Positions 20,387-33,044 are shown, numbered from the stretch's first letter. The stretch is DNA of 64,000 bases from Limnobaculum eriocheiris (GCF_021010575.1 NZ_JAJNAG010000010.1:29121-93120); one strand, 5' to 3'. Numbers and translations are program-made. The notes: a model not told the origin generated them from the letters alone.

Positions 20387-21004
20387 TTGCAAAATCAATT
20401 TGATAAGCTGCTTAAAGCAGCCAGAATAGAACTGAGTCAGCTTCAGAAAGAGCAGCTTCTGGGCTATGTAGCCTTATTGCACAAATGGAATAAGGCTTAC
20501 AACCTCACTTCAGTCAGGGATCCTCAACAGATGTTGATCCGCCACATCATGGATAGCATCGTGGTTAATCCTCATCTTCAGGGAAATCTTTTTATCGATG
20601 TGGGAACCGGACCGGGTTTACCCGGTATTCCACTGGCCATTGTTCGTCCTGATGCTCAATTTACGCTACTGGATAGTTTAGGTAAGCGTATTCGCTTTAT
20701 TCGTCAGGTCATGCATGAGCTGAATATTACTAACGTCACGCCTGTTCAGAGCCGCGTGGAAGAGTACTCCATACCTCAAGGATTTGATGGGGTTATCAGC
20801 CGGGCTTTTGCTTCGCTTCAGGACATGCTGGAGTGGTGTCACCACTTACCATCGAAACAGCAAGGTAAGTTTTATGCACTAAAAGGAATTATCTCTGAAG
20901 AAGAGTTGTCACTGGTACCGGCAGGCTTTCATGTGCAAGAAATTGTTACTCTAGATGTGCCTGAGCTGGATGGTGAACGTCATCTGGTTATCATTAGTGG
21001 TTAA
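20387..21004 (+). CDS. rsmG: 16S rRNA m7G527 methyltransferase RsmG (GidB)
   Basis: This 205-residue class I SAM methyltransferase (E. coli 207 aa) has the SAM-binding motif [17 protein letters not shown] near residue 65, [11 protein letters not shown] near 88 and SRAFASL near 132. It methylates G527 of 16S rRNA in the small subunit; loss gives low-level streptomycin resistance. The start codon is TTG, selected because AAGGATAAG lies directly upstream and the N terminus matches the family. It is co-oriented with mnmG and probably in the same operon. Confidence 0.95.
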   Translation: MQNQFDKLLKAARIELSQLQKEQLLGYVALLHKWNKAYNLTSVRDPQQMLIRHIMDSIVVNPHLQGNLFIDVGTGPGLPGIPLAIVRPDAQFTLLDSLGKRIRFIRQVMHELNITNVTPVQSRVEEYSIPQGFDGVISRAFASLQDMLEWCHHLPSKQQGKFYALKGIISEEELSLVPAGFHVQEIVTLDVPELDGERHLVIISG

Positions 21005-21331
21005 ATGTTAATCACTCAGATTAGGTATTTATACTTTTAATGAGTAAAACGTGCTCTTATAGATTTATTTTAAAAGATAAAATTATTTTACATAACTGGT
21101 CTGATATTAGTTTTTAATCTGTATCTATTTAACCTGTCGTTTACAAATTTTTATCTATAGTCTCAACGCGTTTCCATTGTGTTTTTCAGCTAAAAACCAA
21201 AAAGATAAGATTTAGCCATTATGACCATTAAATTTTTGTTGAATCCTTTCAGGTCTTTGATTTTATATAAAATCAATAATAATTAGTAAGATATGTAATA
21301 TTTAATCAAGTTAAGAAACTAAAATTATTTG

Positions 21332-21347
21332 TGTGATTAACTTCACA
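21332..21347. promoter_or_regulatory. Perfect CRP-site consensus upstream of atpI
   Basis: TGTGATTAACTTCACA matches TGTGA-N6-TCACA at all ten defined positions. It lies about 150 bp upstream of the candidate -10 box for the ATP synthase operon and 327 bp after rsmG. This is a motif match only. Confidence 0.6.
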
Positions 21348-21416
21348 AAAGGATAATTAATCAAAACATATTTAACATTATTAGTAATAATAGGCCGCGC
21401 TTTCGTTAAAAATGCC

Positions 21417-21458
21417 AAAAAGTGAACATTTGGGAATTTAATCATCTGTTCACTTTTT
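21417..21458. terminator. Inverted repeat with T-run, probable bidirectional terminator
   Basis: AAAAAGTGAACA (21417-21428) and TGTTCACTTTTT (21447-21458) form a perfect 12-bp stem over an 18-base loop, with a T-run on the plus strand and an A-run on the other side. It would separate upstream transcription from the atp promoter. Confidence 0.6.
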
Positions 21459-21493
21459 TGTTACTTAAATATAGAATCAACCGCGTTTGTTCG

Positions 21494-21499
21494 TATAAT
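21494..21499 (+). promoter_or_regulatory. Candidate -10 box of the atp operon promoter
   Basis: A perfect TATAAT lies just after the terminator-like repeat and 109 bases upstream of the atpI start. The -35 position holds only a weak match, so this is a candidate rather than a mapped promoter. Confidence 0.45.
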
Positions 21500-21608
21500 T
21501 CACGGTTTTTTTCCGGCTTGACTCTGGTCGATAAAGGCAGTTTTATACACTACTCGGTTTCTACTTTTTAAGTAGGAAGAAAGCTAACGCTCAAAGAGAG
21601 TATATGCC

Positions 21609-21992
21609 ATGTCTGTAGCGCTTTATGATTCGGTCACAGCCCGCAGACTTTTGTTAGCACAATTCGCCATTGTTATTATACTTAGCGTGGTTTTTTGTCT
21701 TAACAGCCAAAAATGGGCTATTTCTGCTTTTTTGGGTGGTTTGTCCGGATGTTTGCCTAACGCGGTGTTTTTATTGTTAACATGGCGGCATCAGGATAAC
21801 GATCGGGTTCAGGGTAAACTGGCCTGGTCATTTTTTATCGGTGAGATTGTAAAAATTATTTTGACCATTGCGCTGCTGGTTATCGCGTTGGTTGTGTTTA
21901 AGGCGGAGTTTTTGCCTCTTTGCGTAACTTATTTGGCTGTGTTGATAGTACAAGTAGTGGCGCCGGCTATAATAAATATTTTTCGTAATTAA
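21609..21992 (+). CDS. atpI: ATP synthase accessory protein AtpI
   Basis: This 127-residue membrane protein with four hydrophobic segments has the FLGGLSGCLPNAVF loop typical of enteric AtpI. AtpI is the first gene of the ATP synthase operon, not part of the final complex, and is implicated in c-ring assembly and Mg2+ uptake. It is followed after 25 bases by atpB. It diverges more from E. coli than the structural subunits, as expected. Confidence 0.9.
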   Translation: MSVALYDSVTARRLLLAQFAIVIILSVVFCLNSQKWAISAFLGGLSGCLPNAVFLLLTWRHQDNDRVQGKLAWSFFIGEIVKIILTIALLVIALVVFKAEFLPLCVTYLAVLIVQVVAPAIINIFRN

Positions 21993-22002
21993 TTGATAAT
22001 AA

Positions 22003-22836
<834 letters not shown>

Positions 22837-22865
22837 TATTAACAACCCTGCTAAGTTTTAACTGA

Positions 22866-23126
<261 letters not shown>

Positions 23127-23179
23127 CATTGCACATTGAAACCACACCAAACTGTTAAATTAACAAGAGGCATTGTGCT

Positions 23180-23650
23180 GTGAATATTAATGCAACAATC
23201 CTCGGCCAGGCGATAGCGTTTGTCCTGTTTGTCTGGTTCTGTATGAGGTTCGTATGGCCGCCGATTATCTCTGCCATCGAAAAACGTCAAAAAGAGATTG
23301 CTGACGGTTTAGCTTCTGCAGAACGAGCTAAAAAAGATCTGGATTTAGCGCAAGCCAATGTGACCGACCAGTTAGCTCAAGCTAAAGCTGATGCTCAGGT
23401 AATTATCGAGCAGGCAAATAAGCGTAAAGCTCAAATAGTCGACGAAGCTAAAGTTGAAGCTGAACAAGAACGCTCGCGTATTCTTGCTCAGGCTCAGGCT
23501 GAAATAGACGCAGAACGCAAAAGAGCGCGTGAAGAATTGCGTAAGCAAGTGGCTATGCTGGCGATTGCTGGTGCTGAGAAAATTATCGAACGTTCCGTGG
23601 ATGAAGCTGCTAATAGCGACATCGTTGATAAACTGGTCGCTGAACTGTAA
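23180..23650 (+). CDS. atpF: F1Fo ATP synthase subunit b
   Basis: This 156-residue subunit (E. coli 156) has one N-terminal membrane helix (about residues 5-25), then a long charged helix (about 30-150) that forms the dimeric peripheral stalk. The initiation codon is GTG, supported by AAGAGG upstream and by exact N-terminal correspondence to E. coli (MN[12 protein letters not shown]). Confidence 0.97.
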   Translation: MNINATILGQAIAFVLFVWFCMRFVWPPIISAIEKRQKEIADGLASAERAKKDLDLAQANVTDQLAQAKADAQVIIEQANKRKAQIVDEAKVEAEQERSRILAQAQAEIDAERKRAREELRKQVAMLAIAGAEKIIERSVDEAANSDIVDKLVAEL

Positions 23651-23664
23651 GGAGGGAGGGGCAG

Positions 23665-24198
23665 ATGTCTGAATTTATTACTGTAGCTCGCCCCTACGCC
23701 AAAGCAGCTTTTGACTTTGCCGTTGAGCAGAATGACCTGGATAACTGGCAACAAATGCTGACGTTTGCTGCTGAAGTTAGCCGTAATGAGCAAGTTGCTG
23801 ATCTGCTGTCCGGGGCGATGGCGCCGGAACATTTAGCCAGCACGTTTATTACCATTTGTGGTGAACAGCTCAACGAAAGTGGTCAAAACCTGATAAAGGT
23901 CATGGCCGAAAATGGACGTTTAATCGTGCTTCCTGACGTGTTAGAACAGTTTATTCAATTGCGTTCAGAGCAGGAGTCAACCATTGAAGTGGATGTTACT
24001 ACCGCTGCTCCATTGAATGATGCCCAGTTGGCAAAAATTGCCACCGCGATGGAAAAACGTTTGTCACGCAAAGTTAAGCTAAATTGCAAAATTGATAAGT
24101 CTGTTATAGCCGGTTTTGTCATCCGTGCGGGTGACATGGTGATAGACGACAGTGTACGTGGTCGTCTTGAACGTTTAACAGACGTCTTGCAGTCTTAA
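23665..24198 (+). CDS. atpH: F1Fo ATP synthase subunit delta
   Basis: This 177-residue subunit delta (E. coli 177) links the peripheral stalk to the top of F1. The N-terminal helical bundle starts [15 protein letters not shown] and the C-terminal region contains the family [16 protein letters not shown] pattern. GGAGGGAGGGG lies upstream and the gene follows atpF by 14 bases within the operon. Confidence 0.97.
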   Translation: MSEFITVARPYAKAAFDFAVEQNDLDNWQQMLTFAAEVSRNEQVADLLSGAMAPEHLASTFITICGEQLNESGQNLIKVMAENGRLIVLPDVLEQFIQLRSEQESTIEVDVTTAAPLNDAQLAKIATAMEKRLSRKVKLNCKIDKSVIAGFVIRAGDMVIDDSVRGRLERLTDVLQS

Positions 24199-24210
24199 GG
24201 GGACTGGAGC

Positions 24211-25752
24211 ATGCAACTGAATTCCACAGAAATCAGCGAACTGATCAAGCAACGCATTGCTCAGTTCAATGTTGTGAGTGAAGCTCACAACGAAGGTACT
24301 ATTGTTTCCGTTAGTGACGGAATTATCCGTATTCACGGTTTAGCCGATGTTATGCAGGGCGAGATGATCGCACTGCCAGGTAGCCGCTATGCGATTGCAC
24401 TTAACCTTGAACGTGACTCCGTTGGTGCGGTAGTTATGGGTCCATACACTGACCTTGCCGAAGGCATGAAAGTTAAGTGTACTGGCCGTATTCTTGAGGT
24501 TCCGGTCGGTCGTGGTCTGCTTGGTCGTGTTGTTAACACCCTGGGTGCGCCAATCGACGGTAAAGGTCCGGTTGAGCACGATGGTTTCTCCGCTGTTGAA
24601 GCTATCGCACCGGGCGTTATCGAGCGTCAATCGGTAGACCAGCCGGTTCAGACCGGTTATAAGTCTGTTGACTCCATGATTCCAATCGGCCGTGGTCAGC
24701 GTGAGCTGATTATCGGTGACCGTCAGACAGGTAAAACTGCACTGGCGATCGATGCCATCATCAACCAGCGTGATTCTGGTATTAAATGTATTTATGTGGC
24801 TATCGGCCAGAAAGCTTCAACTATCGCCAACGTTGTGCGTAAGTTAGAAGAGCATAATGCATTAGCCAACACCATTGTTGTGGTTGCTTCAGCATCCGAA
24901 TCTGCCGCACTGCAATATCTGGCTCCTTATGCCGGATGTGCAATGGGTGAATATTTCCGCGATCGCGGTGAAGATGCACTGATTATTTATGATGACCTGT
25001 CTAAGCAGGCTGTTGCATATCGTCAGATCTCTCTGCTGCTGCGCCGTCCACCGGGTCGTGAAGCATTCCCTGGTGACGTATTCTATCTCCACTCCCGTTT
25101 ACTGGAGCGTGCTGCTCGCGTTAACGAAGAGTACGTTGAAGCCTTTACCAAAGGCGAAGTGAAAGGTAAAACAGGTTCATTAACCGCGTTACCGATCATC
25201 GAAACTCAGGCGGGTGACGTTTCTGCGTTCGTTCCGACCAACGTAATCTCCATTACCGACGGCCAGATCTTCCTGGAATCTAACCTGTTTAACGCGGGTA
25301 TTCGCCCGGCGGTTAACCCGGGTATTTCCGTATCGCGGGTTGGTGGTGCAGCACAGACTAAAATCATGAAAAAACTGTCCGGTGGTATTCGTACCGCTCT
25401 GGCACAGTATCGTGAGCTGGCGGCATTCTCCCAGTTCGCTTCTGATTTGGACGATGCAACACGTAAACAGCTGAGCCACGGTCAGAAAGTTACCGAATTA
25501 CTGAAACAGAAACAGTATGATCCTATGTCAGTTGCCGACCAGTCTCTGGTTCTTTTCGCAGCTGAACGCGGTTATCTGGAAGATGTTGCGTTAGATAAGG
25601 TTGGTAGCTTTGAAACGGCTTTATTAGCCTATGCCGAGCGTGACCACGCTGAGCTTTTACAGAAAATCAACCAAACCGGTGGTTACAACGATGAGATCGA
25701 GGCAGGCTTTAAGGCCATTCTCGATACCTTCAAGGCAACCCAGTCTTGGTAA
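24211..25752 (+). CDS. atpA: F1Fo ATP synthase subunit alpha
   Basis: The 513 residues equal E. coli AtpA. Walker A GDRQTGKT lies near residue 169, and the arginine finger region is in SISRVGG-like sequence near residue 370. Alpha subunits carry non-catalytic nucleotide sites and complete the catalytic sites on beta. It is strongly conserved throughout. GGGGACTGGAG upstream gives a good ribosome binding site. Confidence 0.98.
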   Translation: MQLNSTEISELIKQRIAQFNVVSEAHNEGTIVSVSDGIIRIHGLADVMQGEMIALPGSRYAIALNLERDSVGAVVMGPYTDLAEGMKVKCTGRILEVPVGRGLLGRVVNTLGAPIDGKGPVEHDGFSAVEAIAPGVIERQSVDQPVQTGYKSVDSMIPIGRGQRELIIGDRQTGKTALAIDAIINQRDSGIKCIYVAIGQKASTIANVVRKLEEHNALANTIVVVASASESAALQYLAPYAGCAMGEYFRDRGEDALIIYDDLSKQAVAYRQISLLLRRPPGREAFPGDVFYLHSRLLERAARVNEEYVEAFTKGEVKGKTGSLTALPIIETQAGDVSAFVPTNVISITDGQIFLESNLFNAGIRPAVNPGISVSRVGGAAQTKIMKKLSGGIRTALAQYRELAAFSQFASDLDDATRKQLSHGQKVTELLKQKQYDPMSVADQSLVLFAAERGYLEDVALDKVGSFETALLAYAERDHAELLQKINQTGGYNDEIEAGFKAILDTFKATQSW

Positions 25753-25798
25753 TACCAAACGGCCTTCAGGGGCCGTAAGGTAGTGAGGAGAAGCTTAA

Positions 25799-26662
25799 AT
25801 GGCCGGCGCAAAAGAAATACGTAGTAAGATCGGCAGCGTACAAAATACGCAAAAGATCACCAAAGCGATGGAGATGGTTGCCGCGTCTAAAATGCGTAAA
25901 TCGCAAGAACGCATGGCGGCAAGCCGTCCTTATGCTGAGATGATGCGCAAAGTGATTGGTCACCTTGCGTTAGGTAATCTTGAGTATAAGCACCCTTATC
26001 TGGATGAACGTGACGTTAAGCGCGTTGGTTATCTGGTAGTGTCTACCGACCGTGGCCTGTGTGGCGGATTGAACATTAACCTGTTCAAGAAGCTGCTGGC
26101 TGAAATGAAAGAGTGGAACGATAAAGGCGTTAACGTTGATTTAGCGTTAATCGGCTCTAAAGGTGCCTCTTTCTTCTCATCGGTGGGTGGCAATATTGTG
26201 GCTCAGGTTACCGGTATGGGTGATAGCCCATCGGTATCTGAACTGATAGGCCCGGTAAAAGTTATGTTACAGGCCTATGATGAAGGTCGTTTAGACAGAC
26301 TCTATGTTGCTAACAACAAGTTTGTAAACACCATGTCACAATCGCCAGAAATCAGACAGCTGTTACCGCTGCCGCCGTCAGATGACGAAGAGATTAAAAA
26401 CAAGTCCTGGGATTATCTATACGAGCCCGATCCGAAGTCGCTGCTGGATACCTTGCTGCGTCGTTATGTCGAATCGCAGGTTTATCAAAGTGTAGTTGAG
26501 AACCTGGCAAGCGAGCAGGCCGCCCGAATGGTAGCGATGAAAGCCGCAACCGATAACGGTGGCGAGCTGATTAAAGAGCTTCAGTTAGTTTATAACAAAG
26601 CGCGTCAGACCAGCATCACTCAGGAACTTACCGAGATTGTCTCGGGAGCTTCGGCGGTCTAG
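25799..26662 (+). CDS. atpG: F1Fo ATP synthase subunit gamma
   Basis: This 287-residue subunit (E. coli 287) is the central rotor shaft. N- and C-terminal coiled-coil helices flank a Rossmann-like domain. The N-terminal [17 protein letters not shown] and C-terminal [16 protein letters not shown] segments are family hallmarks. GTGAGGAG precedes the ATG, and it sits between atpA and atpD as usual. Confidence 0.98.
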   Translation: MAGAKEIRSKIGSVQNTQKITKAMEMVAASKMRKSQERMAASRPYAEMMRKVIGHLALGNLEYKHPYLDERDVKRVGYLVVSTDRGLCGGLNINLFKKLLAEMKEWNDKGVNVDLALIGSKGASFFSSVGGNIVAQVTGMGDSPSVSELIGPVKVMLQAYDEGRLDRLYVANNKFVNTMSQSPEIRQLLPLPPSDDEEIKNKSWDYLYEPDPKSLLDTLLRRYVESQVYQSVVENLASEQAARMVAMKAATDNGGELIKELQLVYNKARQTSITQELTEIVSGASAV

Positions 26663-26674
26663 GGCTTGGTTTAG

Positions 26675-28075
<1,401 letters not shown>

Positions 28076-28094
28076 GCTGCAATAGGAGGGCTAC

Positions 28095-28517
28095 ATGGCT
28101 GTATCAACTTTCCATCTGGACGTAGTGAGCGCGGAAAATAATCTGTTTTCCGGCGAAGTACAAAGAATCCAGGTGACGGGTAGCGAAGGTGAACTGGGGA
28201 TTTATCCTCAGCATACGCCGCTGCTCACTGCCATCAAGCCGGGCCTGATTCGTATCGTTAAGCTAAACGGTGATGAAGAGTTTATCTACCTTTCTGGTGG
28301 TATTCTTGAGGTTCAACCGACCATCGTTACCGTTTTATCTGATACGGCTATCCGCGGACAGGATCTTGATGAAGCTCGGGCAATGGAATCCAAGCGTAAA
28401 GCGGAAGAACACATCCGTAATTCGCATGGTGACATCGATTATGCACAGGCATCAGCAGAGCTGAGTAAAGCCATTGCAAAACTGCGCGTTATCGAATTGA
28501 CCAAGAAAATGATGTAA
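28095..28517 (+). CDS. atpC: F1Fo ATP synthase subunit epsilon
   Basis: This 140-residue subunit (E. coli 139) has an N-terminal beta-sandwich ([17 protein letters not shown] onward) and two C-terminal helices that can inhibit ATP hydrolysis. It is the last gene of the operon and is followed by an intrinsic terminator. In E. coli glmU comes next; here about 15 kb of other genes intervene. Confidence 0.97.
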   Translation: MAVSTFHLDVVSAENNLFSGEVQRIQVTGSEGELGIYPQHTPLLTAIKPGLIRIVKLNGDEEFIYLSGGILEVQPTIVTVLSDTAIRGQDLDEARAMESKRKAEEHIRNSHGDIDYAQASAELSKAIAKLRVIELTKKMM

Positions 28518-28552
28518 TCAGCACCCAGTATTTTGATTGCTATGTGCGTTAT

Positions 28553-28586
28553 AAAAAGCCAATCTGTTTATCAGATTGGCTTTTTT
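28553..28586 (+). terminator. Rho-independent terminator of the atp operon
   Basis: AAAAAGCCAATCTG pairs with CAGATTGGCTTTTTT over a short TTTAT loop, 36 bases after the atpC stop. It has a strong stem and a T-run, as expected for the end of the operon. Confidence 0.92.
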
Positions 28587-28627
28587 ACATGGATAGAAAG
28601 TTACAGAGGTAATATGGACGTTATAGA

Positions 28628-29347
28628 ATGAAAAATGTGCTTTTCATTATTATTCTGGTGCTGATTGTAATTGTCAGCCTGCTGGTTTATCAGAATTTTA
28701 CCAGCCGCCCTCCAGAAGGACCGGGCCCGGATGATGGGACTATTCATCCCCGTCCTCCTGAACCAGAAAAACAGATTAAGTTTGGCGATCGTCTGTATAT
28801 CCGTATTCTTAAAGCTGAAGACAAGTTTGAACTGTGGTTTAGCTCAGATAATAAGCCTTATGAGCTGTATAAAAGCTATATTATCTGCACTTATTCCGGT
28901 GGTTTAGGGCCTAAAAAGCAGCAAGGGGACCATAAAAGCCCTGAAGGTTTCTACTCAACTACCAAAGGATTACTTAACCCTAACAGCAATTATCACCTCT
29001 CTTTTAACATTGGTTATCCTAACGCTTTCGATCGCGCTAATGGTTATACCGGTGATTTTCTTATGGTACACGGTGGTTGCGCCTCTGCCGGTTGCTACGC
29101 GATGACCGATCCAATAATCACCGAAATATATGGGCTGGTTGAGCAGGCTTTTGCCGGTGGACAAAAAGTAGTCCCTATCCATATTTTCCCGTTTGCCATG
29201 ACAGCAAATAAAATGGCTCAGTATCAGGATTCAGAATATATCGATTTTTGGCGAACGCTAAAACCGGCTTATGATTTTTTTGAGACTAACCATAAGGTGC
29301 CGATGGTTGAGGTGAGTGGGAAGCAGTATTTGGTGAAGGCGGGCTGA
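28628..29347 (+). CDS. YkuD-type L,D-transpeptidase-fold protein, YafK/DpaA-like
   Basis: This 239-residue protein has an N-terminal hydrophobic anchor (about residues 3-24), a Pro-rich linker (about 28-48) and a YkuD catalytic domain (about 55-215). The active-site motif is MVHGGCASAGCYAMTD near residue 138, with the catalytic Cys in SAGC and the His ten residues earlier. It is clearly related to E. coli DpaA (YafK), which hydrolyses the link between Braun lipoprotein and peptidoglycan, sharing YSGGLGPKKQQGDHKSPEGFY and NIGYPNAFDRANGY. Attachment remodelling at the envelope is therefore likely, though transpeptidase activity cannot be excluded. The ribosome binding site is weak. Confidence 0.82.
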   Translation: MKNVLFIIILVLIVIVSLLVYQNFTSRPPEGPGPDDGTIHPRPPEPEKQIKFGDRLYIRILKAEDKFELWFSSDNKPYELYKSYIICTYSGGLGPKKQQGDHKSPEGFYSTTKGLLNPNSNYHLSFNIGYPNAFDRANGYTGDFLMVHGGCASAGCYAMTDPIITEIYGLVEQAFAGGQKVVPIHIFPFAMTANKMAQYQDSEYIDFWRTLKPAYDFFETNHKVPMVEVSGKQYLVKAG

Positions 29348-29369
29348 TAAGTACAAAGGGACATAGTAG

Positions 29370-30152
29370 ATGAAGATTAAATTTTTAGGTCATGATGAGA
29401 CGCATAACCCTTCGGGAGGCCTCTGTAATGAGTATCGAATTGATGAGATTGAAAATCTGGATGGTTTGATAGATTTTTATCATCAAAAAAGTCAGGAATA
29501 TGGAAAACAACGAATTTTATTAACGCTGGATGATGTATCTCAGGCTTGTTATACCTCAGGTCACGCTAGAATGACCTATGATTTAGCCGATAGTGATGGT
29601 TTGGATTTATCCGGGCTACCAGCTGAATGTTTTGATGAAGGTGAGTATCTTGGGTATTTGAATACTCCATCTGAGATGTTTATTTGTCAGCATAATTTTC
29701 AACGTTTAATAAAAGGCGTTACCTTTGAACAGGTTTGTGAAAAAGGATTAACATTAACGGATGAGAATTTAGAAGAGTGGATTGAATATCAAACAGATCC
29801 CTTTTCTATTTTTGATAGTCCGGTATCTGCATTAGTTGTACCAGTGAATCATAGCTATGAAACCTTATATGCTTTTCCTAATGGCTATTTTAGTTGTGAT
29901 TTATCACCGGCAGAAAACTTTATATTGGCAAAACGCTTTCAACAACAATATGGCTTAGAGCTTATTGGTATCGGTGCTTCCTATTTAGGGTTCATCAGGA
30001 AAGAACCATTAACAGAAGTACAGTTAAACCATCTCTGTGAAGATTTATTGTTGTTATACCATGTAGCGGATAGTGAAAAAGAAAAAATGGAAGCGCTGTT
30101 TAGTCAGATGATTTCAGATAGTAAGTTACTTTGGGTTAAATATACTGATTGA
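29370..30152 (+). CDS. Uncharacterised 260-residue acidic protein
   Basis: I do not recognise this protein. It lacks a signal peptide and membrane segments, is acidic, and carries LYAFPNGYFSCDLSPAENF in its C-terminal half, a pattern resembling small DUF proteins that can act as immunity or housekeeping factors. It starts 23 bases after the YafK-like gene, downstream of AAGGGA, so the two are probably co-transcribed. Its DNA is AT-richer than the atp genes. Immunity function is only a guess; no toxin gene lies next to it. Confidence 0.6.
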   Translation: MKIKFLGHDETHNPSGGLCNEYRIDEIENLDGLIDFYHQKSQEYGKQRILLTLDDVSQACYTSGHARMTYDLADSDGLDLSGLPAECFDEGEYLGYLNTPSEMFICQHNFQRLIKGVTFEQVCEKGLTLTDENLEEWIEYQTDPFSIFDSPVSALVVPVNHSYETLYAFPNGYFSCDLSPAENFILAKRFQQQYGLELIGIGASYLGFIRKEPLTEVQLNHLCEDLLLLYHVADSEKEKMEALFSQMISDSKLLWVKYTD

Positions 30153-30219
30153 TACTAATGTCTCTGTAGTTTTTATATCAGACAGCACTAAAGGTTATTA
30201 GGATACACGGGCGTGGGGG

Positions 30220-30397
30220 TCGACTTGGCGTAAGCCAACGACAAACAGGCTTTGCCTGTTTGAACAGCGCTCGCGCTGGCCCGTAAGGTGTTTCATAACT
30301 GCCCGTAGCCCGGGGAGCCGACCCACCGGGCCTGTTTATCTACTACCCGGCCGTACTCAAGGGTAATATATGCTCTTAAGTTCTTACGGCCGGAATA
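30220..30397 (+). repeat. Dispersed intergenic repeat, copy 2
   Basis: Core 30220-30304 matches copy 1 (10701-10785) with six differences over 85 bases and keeps all three hairpins; the middle loop is TTT instead of AAA. The second module is bounded by a perfect 9-bp inverted repeat, CCGGCCGTA (30347-30355) and TACGGCCGG (30385-30393), then AATATCC. As with copy 1, it lies between convergent genes (the 260-aa gene and mglC) and has the same module order on the plus strand. Confidence 0.85.
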
Positions 30398-30427
30398 TCC
30401 TCAGAAACCAATTTACCCCATTACAAC

Positions 30428-31438
30428 TCACTTTTTCTTCGCATACTTCAACGAATCTAACGCTACCGCAAAGATGATAATGCTGCCCTTAATAATATAC
30501 TGCCAGTAAGGGTTCACTCCGATATACGTCAGGCCATAGTTGATAACGGTAAAAATCAGCACCCCGGTTACCACTCCGGCAACGGTACCCACACCGCCGC
30601 TAAACGACACGCCGCCAACCACACAGGCGGCAATAGCATCCAGCTCATACATAAAGCCCAGGTTATTGGTGGCGCTACCAATGCGCCCTGCTTCCAGCAT
30701 ACCGCCAAAAGCATAGAACACGCCAGACAGGGCATACACCATAATCAGGTTCAGGGTGACGTTAACGCCAGAGACTTTTGCTGCTTCCGGGTTACCACCG
30801 ATGGCAAATATATTTTTACCAAAACGAGTTTTGTTCCATAAGATCCAGACAAACCCGATAGCGATGGCGGCATAAAAGGTAATGTAGGACAGTTTAAAAT
30901 CACCAAACCGAATAAACCCCTGAGCAAAGGTAGAGAATCGAGGGTCAAAACCGGCGATGGGAGAGGCACCAACAAAGTCATAATAGAGAGAGTTAATACC
31001 ATAAACGATTATCATGGTACCCAGAGTGGTAATAAACGGCGTCACATTGAGATAGGCAATAATTAACCCATTTATTAACCCAATGATTGCACCAATAATA
31101 CAAACAACCAGAATGACTACCGGAATAGGAATTTCACCTAAGCTCGGAAATACTTTATTCACGTTACTCATGGATTGCAGCAAAGTAGCAGCAATTACGG
31201 CTGCTAACCCTACCTGTCGACCTGCCGACAGGTCAGTACCCTGAGTTACAATGAGTCCGGCAACACCAAGTGCAATAATAATACGCACTGAAGATTGCGT
31301 CAGAATATTACTCAGGTTAAGTAAACTGAGGAATGAGGTATCCTGAATAATAATAATGCCAAGCAGCACGAAGAGAACGATATAAATACCGTTCTCTTTC
31401 ATGAAATTCACAACAGAGCCTTTATTTTTAGTACTCAT
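30428..31438 (-). CDS. mglC: Galactose/methyl-galactoside ABC importer permease MglC
   Basis: This 336-residue permease of the carbohydrate uptake type 2 (CUT2) family (E. coli MglC 336 aa) has about ten hydrophobic segments. It has the SNILTQSSVRIIIALGVAGLI-type N-terminal segment (split here at its Gln-Ser) and the conserved GTDLSAGRQVG and INGLIIAYLNVTPFI regions. It forms the membrane channel with MglA and MglB. It is the last gene of mglBAC, 19 bases after mglA. Repeat copy 2 lies at its 3' end. Confidence 0.93.
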   Translation of the reverse strand: MSTKNKGSVVNFMKENGIYIVLFVLLGIIIIQDTSFLSLLNLSNILTQSSVRIIIALGVAGLIVTQGTDLSAGRQVGLAAVIAATLLQSMSNVNKVFPSLGEIPIPVVILVVCIIGAIIGLINGLIIAYLNVTPFITTLGTMIIVYGINSLYYDFVGASPIAGFDPRFSTFAQGFIRFGDFKLSYITFYAAIAIGFVWILWNKTRFGKNIFAIGGNPEAAKVSGVNVTLNLIMVYALSGVFYAFGGMLEAGRIGSATNNLGFMYELDAIAACVVGGVSFSGGVGTVAGVVTGVLIFTVINYGLTYIGVNPYWQYIIKGSIIIFAVALDSLKYAKKK

Positions 31439-31457
31439 AATATGCCGATCCTATAAC

Positions 31458-32978
31458 TTATAGATATTTAGAAGCCAGTTGCAGAATTTCACTCTGAGAT
31501 GTCTCTTTAGTATTAACAATACCCGCCAGACGGCCATTGCTCATAACCAAAATACGGTCGGTAATACCTAATAATTCAGGCATCTCAGAAGAAATGATAA
31601 TGATTCCCTTCTCTTTTTTTGCCAGCTCAATAATTAATTGATAAATTTCAAATTTGGCACCTACGTCAATTCCACGGGTAGGCTCATCCAATAATAAAAT
31701 TTCAGGTCGGGTCAGTAGCCAGCGGCCAATAATGACCTTCTGCTGATTACCGCCAGAGAGAGAACCAATCGCTGTTTTATGGCCCGGGGTTTTTACCCGC
31801 ATTGAGTCGATAACCCACTGAGTATCACTTTTCATTCGGTTATTATTTAATAACCCAACTGAGTTTTTGTAGGTTTTCATATTGGATATTAAAGAGTTAA
31901 ATCCAATATCTAAATGGGCATAAATTCCCGTCGATCGGCGTTCTTCGGTGACTAAAGCAAAACCATGGCTAATAGCTTCATTAGCGTTGTTATTCTTTAT
32001 CTCTTTTCCATTTAGAACAATTTTTCCGGCGCTTCTTTCGCGGATACCAAACAATATTTCCACAATATCTGTACGTTTAGCACCAACTAAACCGGCAATG
32101 CCTAATATCTCTCCTTTACGCAGAGAAAAAGAGACATCCTGAACTGAAGGCTGTTTTTTTGATGTCAGATTGCTAACTTCAAGAATGACATCACCAATAC
32201 TGTTGGTCTTTTCAGGAAAGCGTTGAGTTAGTGAACGGCCCACCATCATAGAGATAATGTCATTCATGGCTAACCCTTCAAGAGGGCGGGTAGCAACCCA
32301 TTGTCCATCGCGCAGTACGGTTATTTCATCGCACAGCTGAAATATCTCTTCCATTTTATGGGAGATATAAACAATACCGCAGCCGCGATCTTTTAATTTA
32401 TGAATAATACTAAACAGATGACTGACCTCTTTTTCGGTTAAAGAAGAAGTAGGTTCATCCATAATGACAATTTTAGCGTTATAGGAAAAAGCCCGGGCAA
32501 TTTCTATCATCTGCATTTGGGAAACAGATAAGGTGGCAACTTTTACCAGTGGGTCAATATTAATATCCAGCTCATCGAAAATAGCCTTAGTGTCTTGATA
32601 CATTTTTTTATGATCGACAAACAGGCCTTTTACCGGATATCGACCAAGCCACATGTTGTCCATAACGGTACGCTGAAGCACTAAGTTGAGTTCCTGATGT
32701 ACCATTGAAACGCCTTGTTCCAGTGCTTCTTTAGAATTACTGAAATTAACTTCTTTTCCCTGAAATATAATTTTTCCGCTGTCTTTTTTATAAATACCAA
32801 ACAGACATTTTAATAACGTTGATTTTCCGGCCCCGTTTTCGCCCACTAATGCATGAACGGAATGAGAGCGAACTTTAAGATTAACGTTATCTAACGCTTT
32901 TACACCGGGAAATGACTTACTGATATTGATCATTTCCAGCAATAAATCATCGGTTGGCGGGATTAGTTCTTCGCTCAT
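31458..32978 (-). CDS. mglA: Galactose/methyl-galactoside ABC importer ATPase MglA
   Basis: This 506-residue protein (E. coli 506) has two fused ABC domains, as in the CUT2 family. The first has Walker [10 protein letters not shown] near residue 44, a TLSVSQMQM-type degenerate signature and Walker [12 protein letters not shown]. The second has a degenerate Walker [10 protein letters not shown], and Walker [14 protein letters not shown] chose ATG 32978 ([11 protein letters not shown]) because it follows AGGACC and matches the family length; 19 extra residues in the longer frame are not family-like. Confidence 0.93.
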   Translation of the reverse strand: MSEELIPPTDDLLLEMINISKSFPGVKALDNVNLKVRSHSVHALVGENGAGKSTLLKCLFGIYKKDSGKIIFQGKEVNFSNSKEALEQGVSMVHQELNLVLQRTVMDNMWLGRYPVKGLFVDHKKMYQDTKAIFDELDINIDPLVKVATLSVSQMQMIEIARAFSYNAKIVIMDEPTSSLTEKEVSHLFSIIHKLKDRGCGIVYISHKMEEIFQLCDEITVLRDGQWVATRPLEGLAMNDIISMMVGRSLTQRFPEKTNSIGDVILEVSNLTSKKQPSVQDVSFSLRKGEILGIAGLVGAKRTDIVEILFGIRERSAGKIVLNGKEIKNNNANEAISHGFALVTEERRSTGIYAHLDIGFNSLISNMKTYKNSVGLLNNNRMKSDTQWVIDSMRVKTPGHKTAIGSLSGGNQQKVIIGRWLLTRPEILLLDEPTRGIDVGAKFEIYQLIIELAKKEKGIIIISSEMPELLGITDRILVMSNGRLAGIVNTKETSQSEILQLASKYL

Positions 32979-32994
32979 ACAACAGGTCCTGATT

Positions 32995-33020
32995 AAAAAA
33001 GGGCGGCAGCAAGCCGCCCC
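32995..33020 (-). terminator. Intercistronic terminator/attenuator between mglB and mglA
   Basis: On the minus strand GGGCGGC-TTGCT-GCCGCCC is followed by TTTTTT, a textbook intrinsic terminator, 25 bases after mglB and before mglA. Such partial terminators allow the binding protein to be made in excess over ATPase and permease. Confidence 0.8.
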
Positions 33021-33044
33021 TTCTATTGCTATCAATAAAAAGGA

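Larger units (their letters stand above)
21005..21608. other. 604-bp AT-rich intergenic region upstream of the atp operon
   Basis: No credible ORF lies here. The region holds a perfect CRP-type palindrome (21332-21347), a 12-bp inverted repeat with a T-run (21417-21458) and a TATAAT (21494-21499) about 110 bp before atpI. The first 300 bases are very AT-rich with no other structure I can support. Confidence 0.7.
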
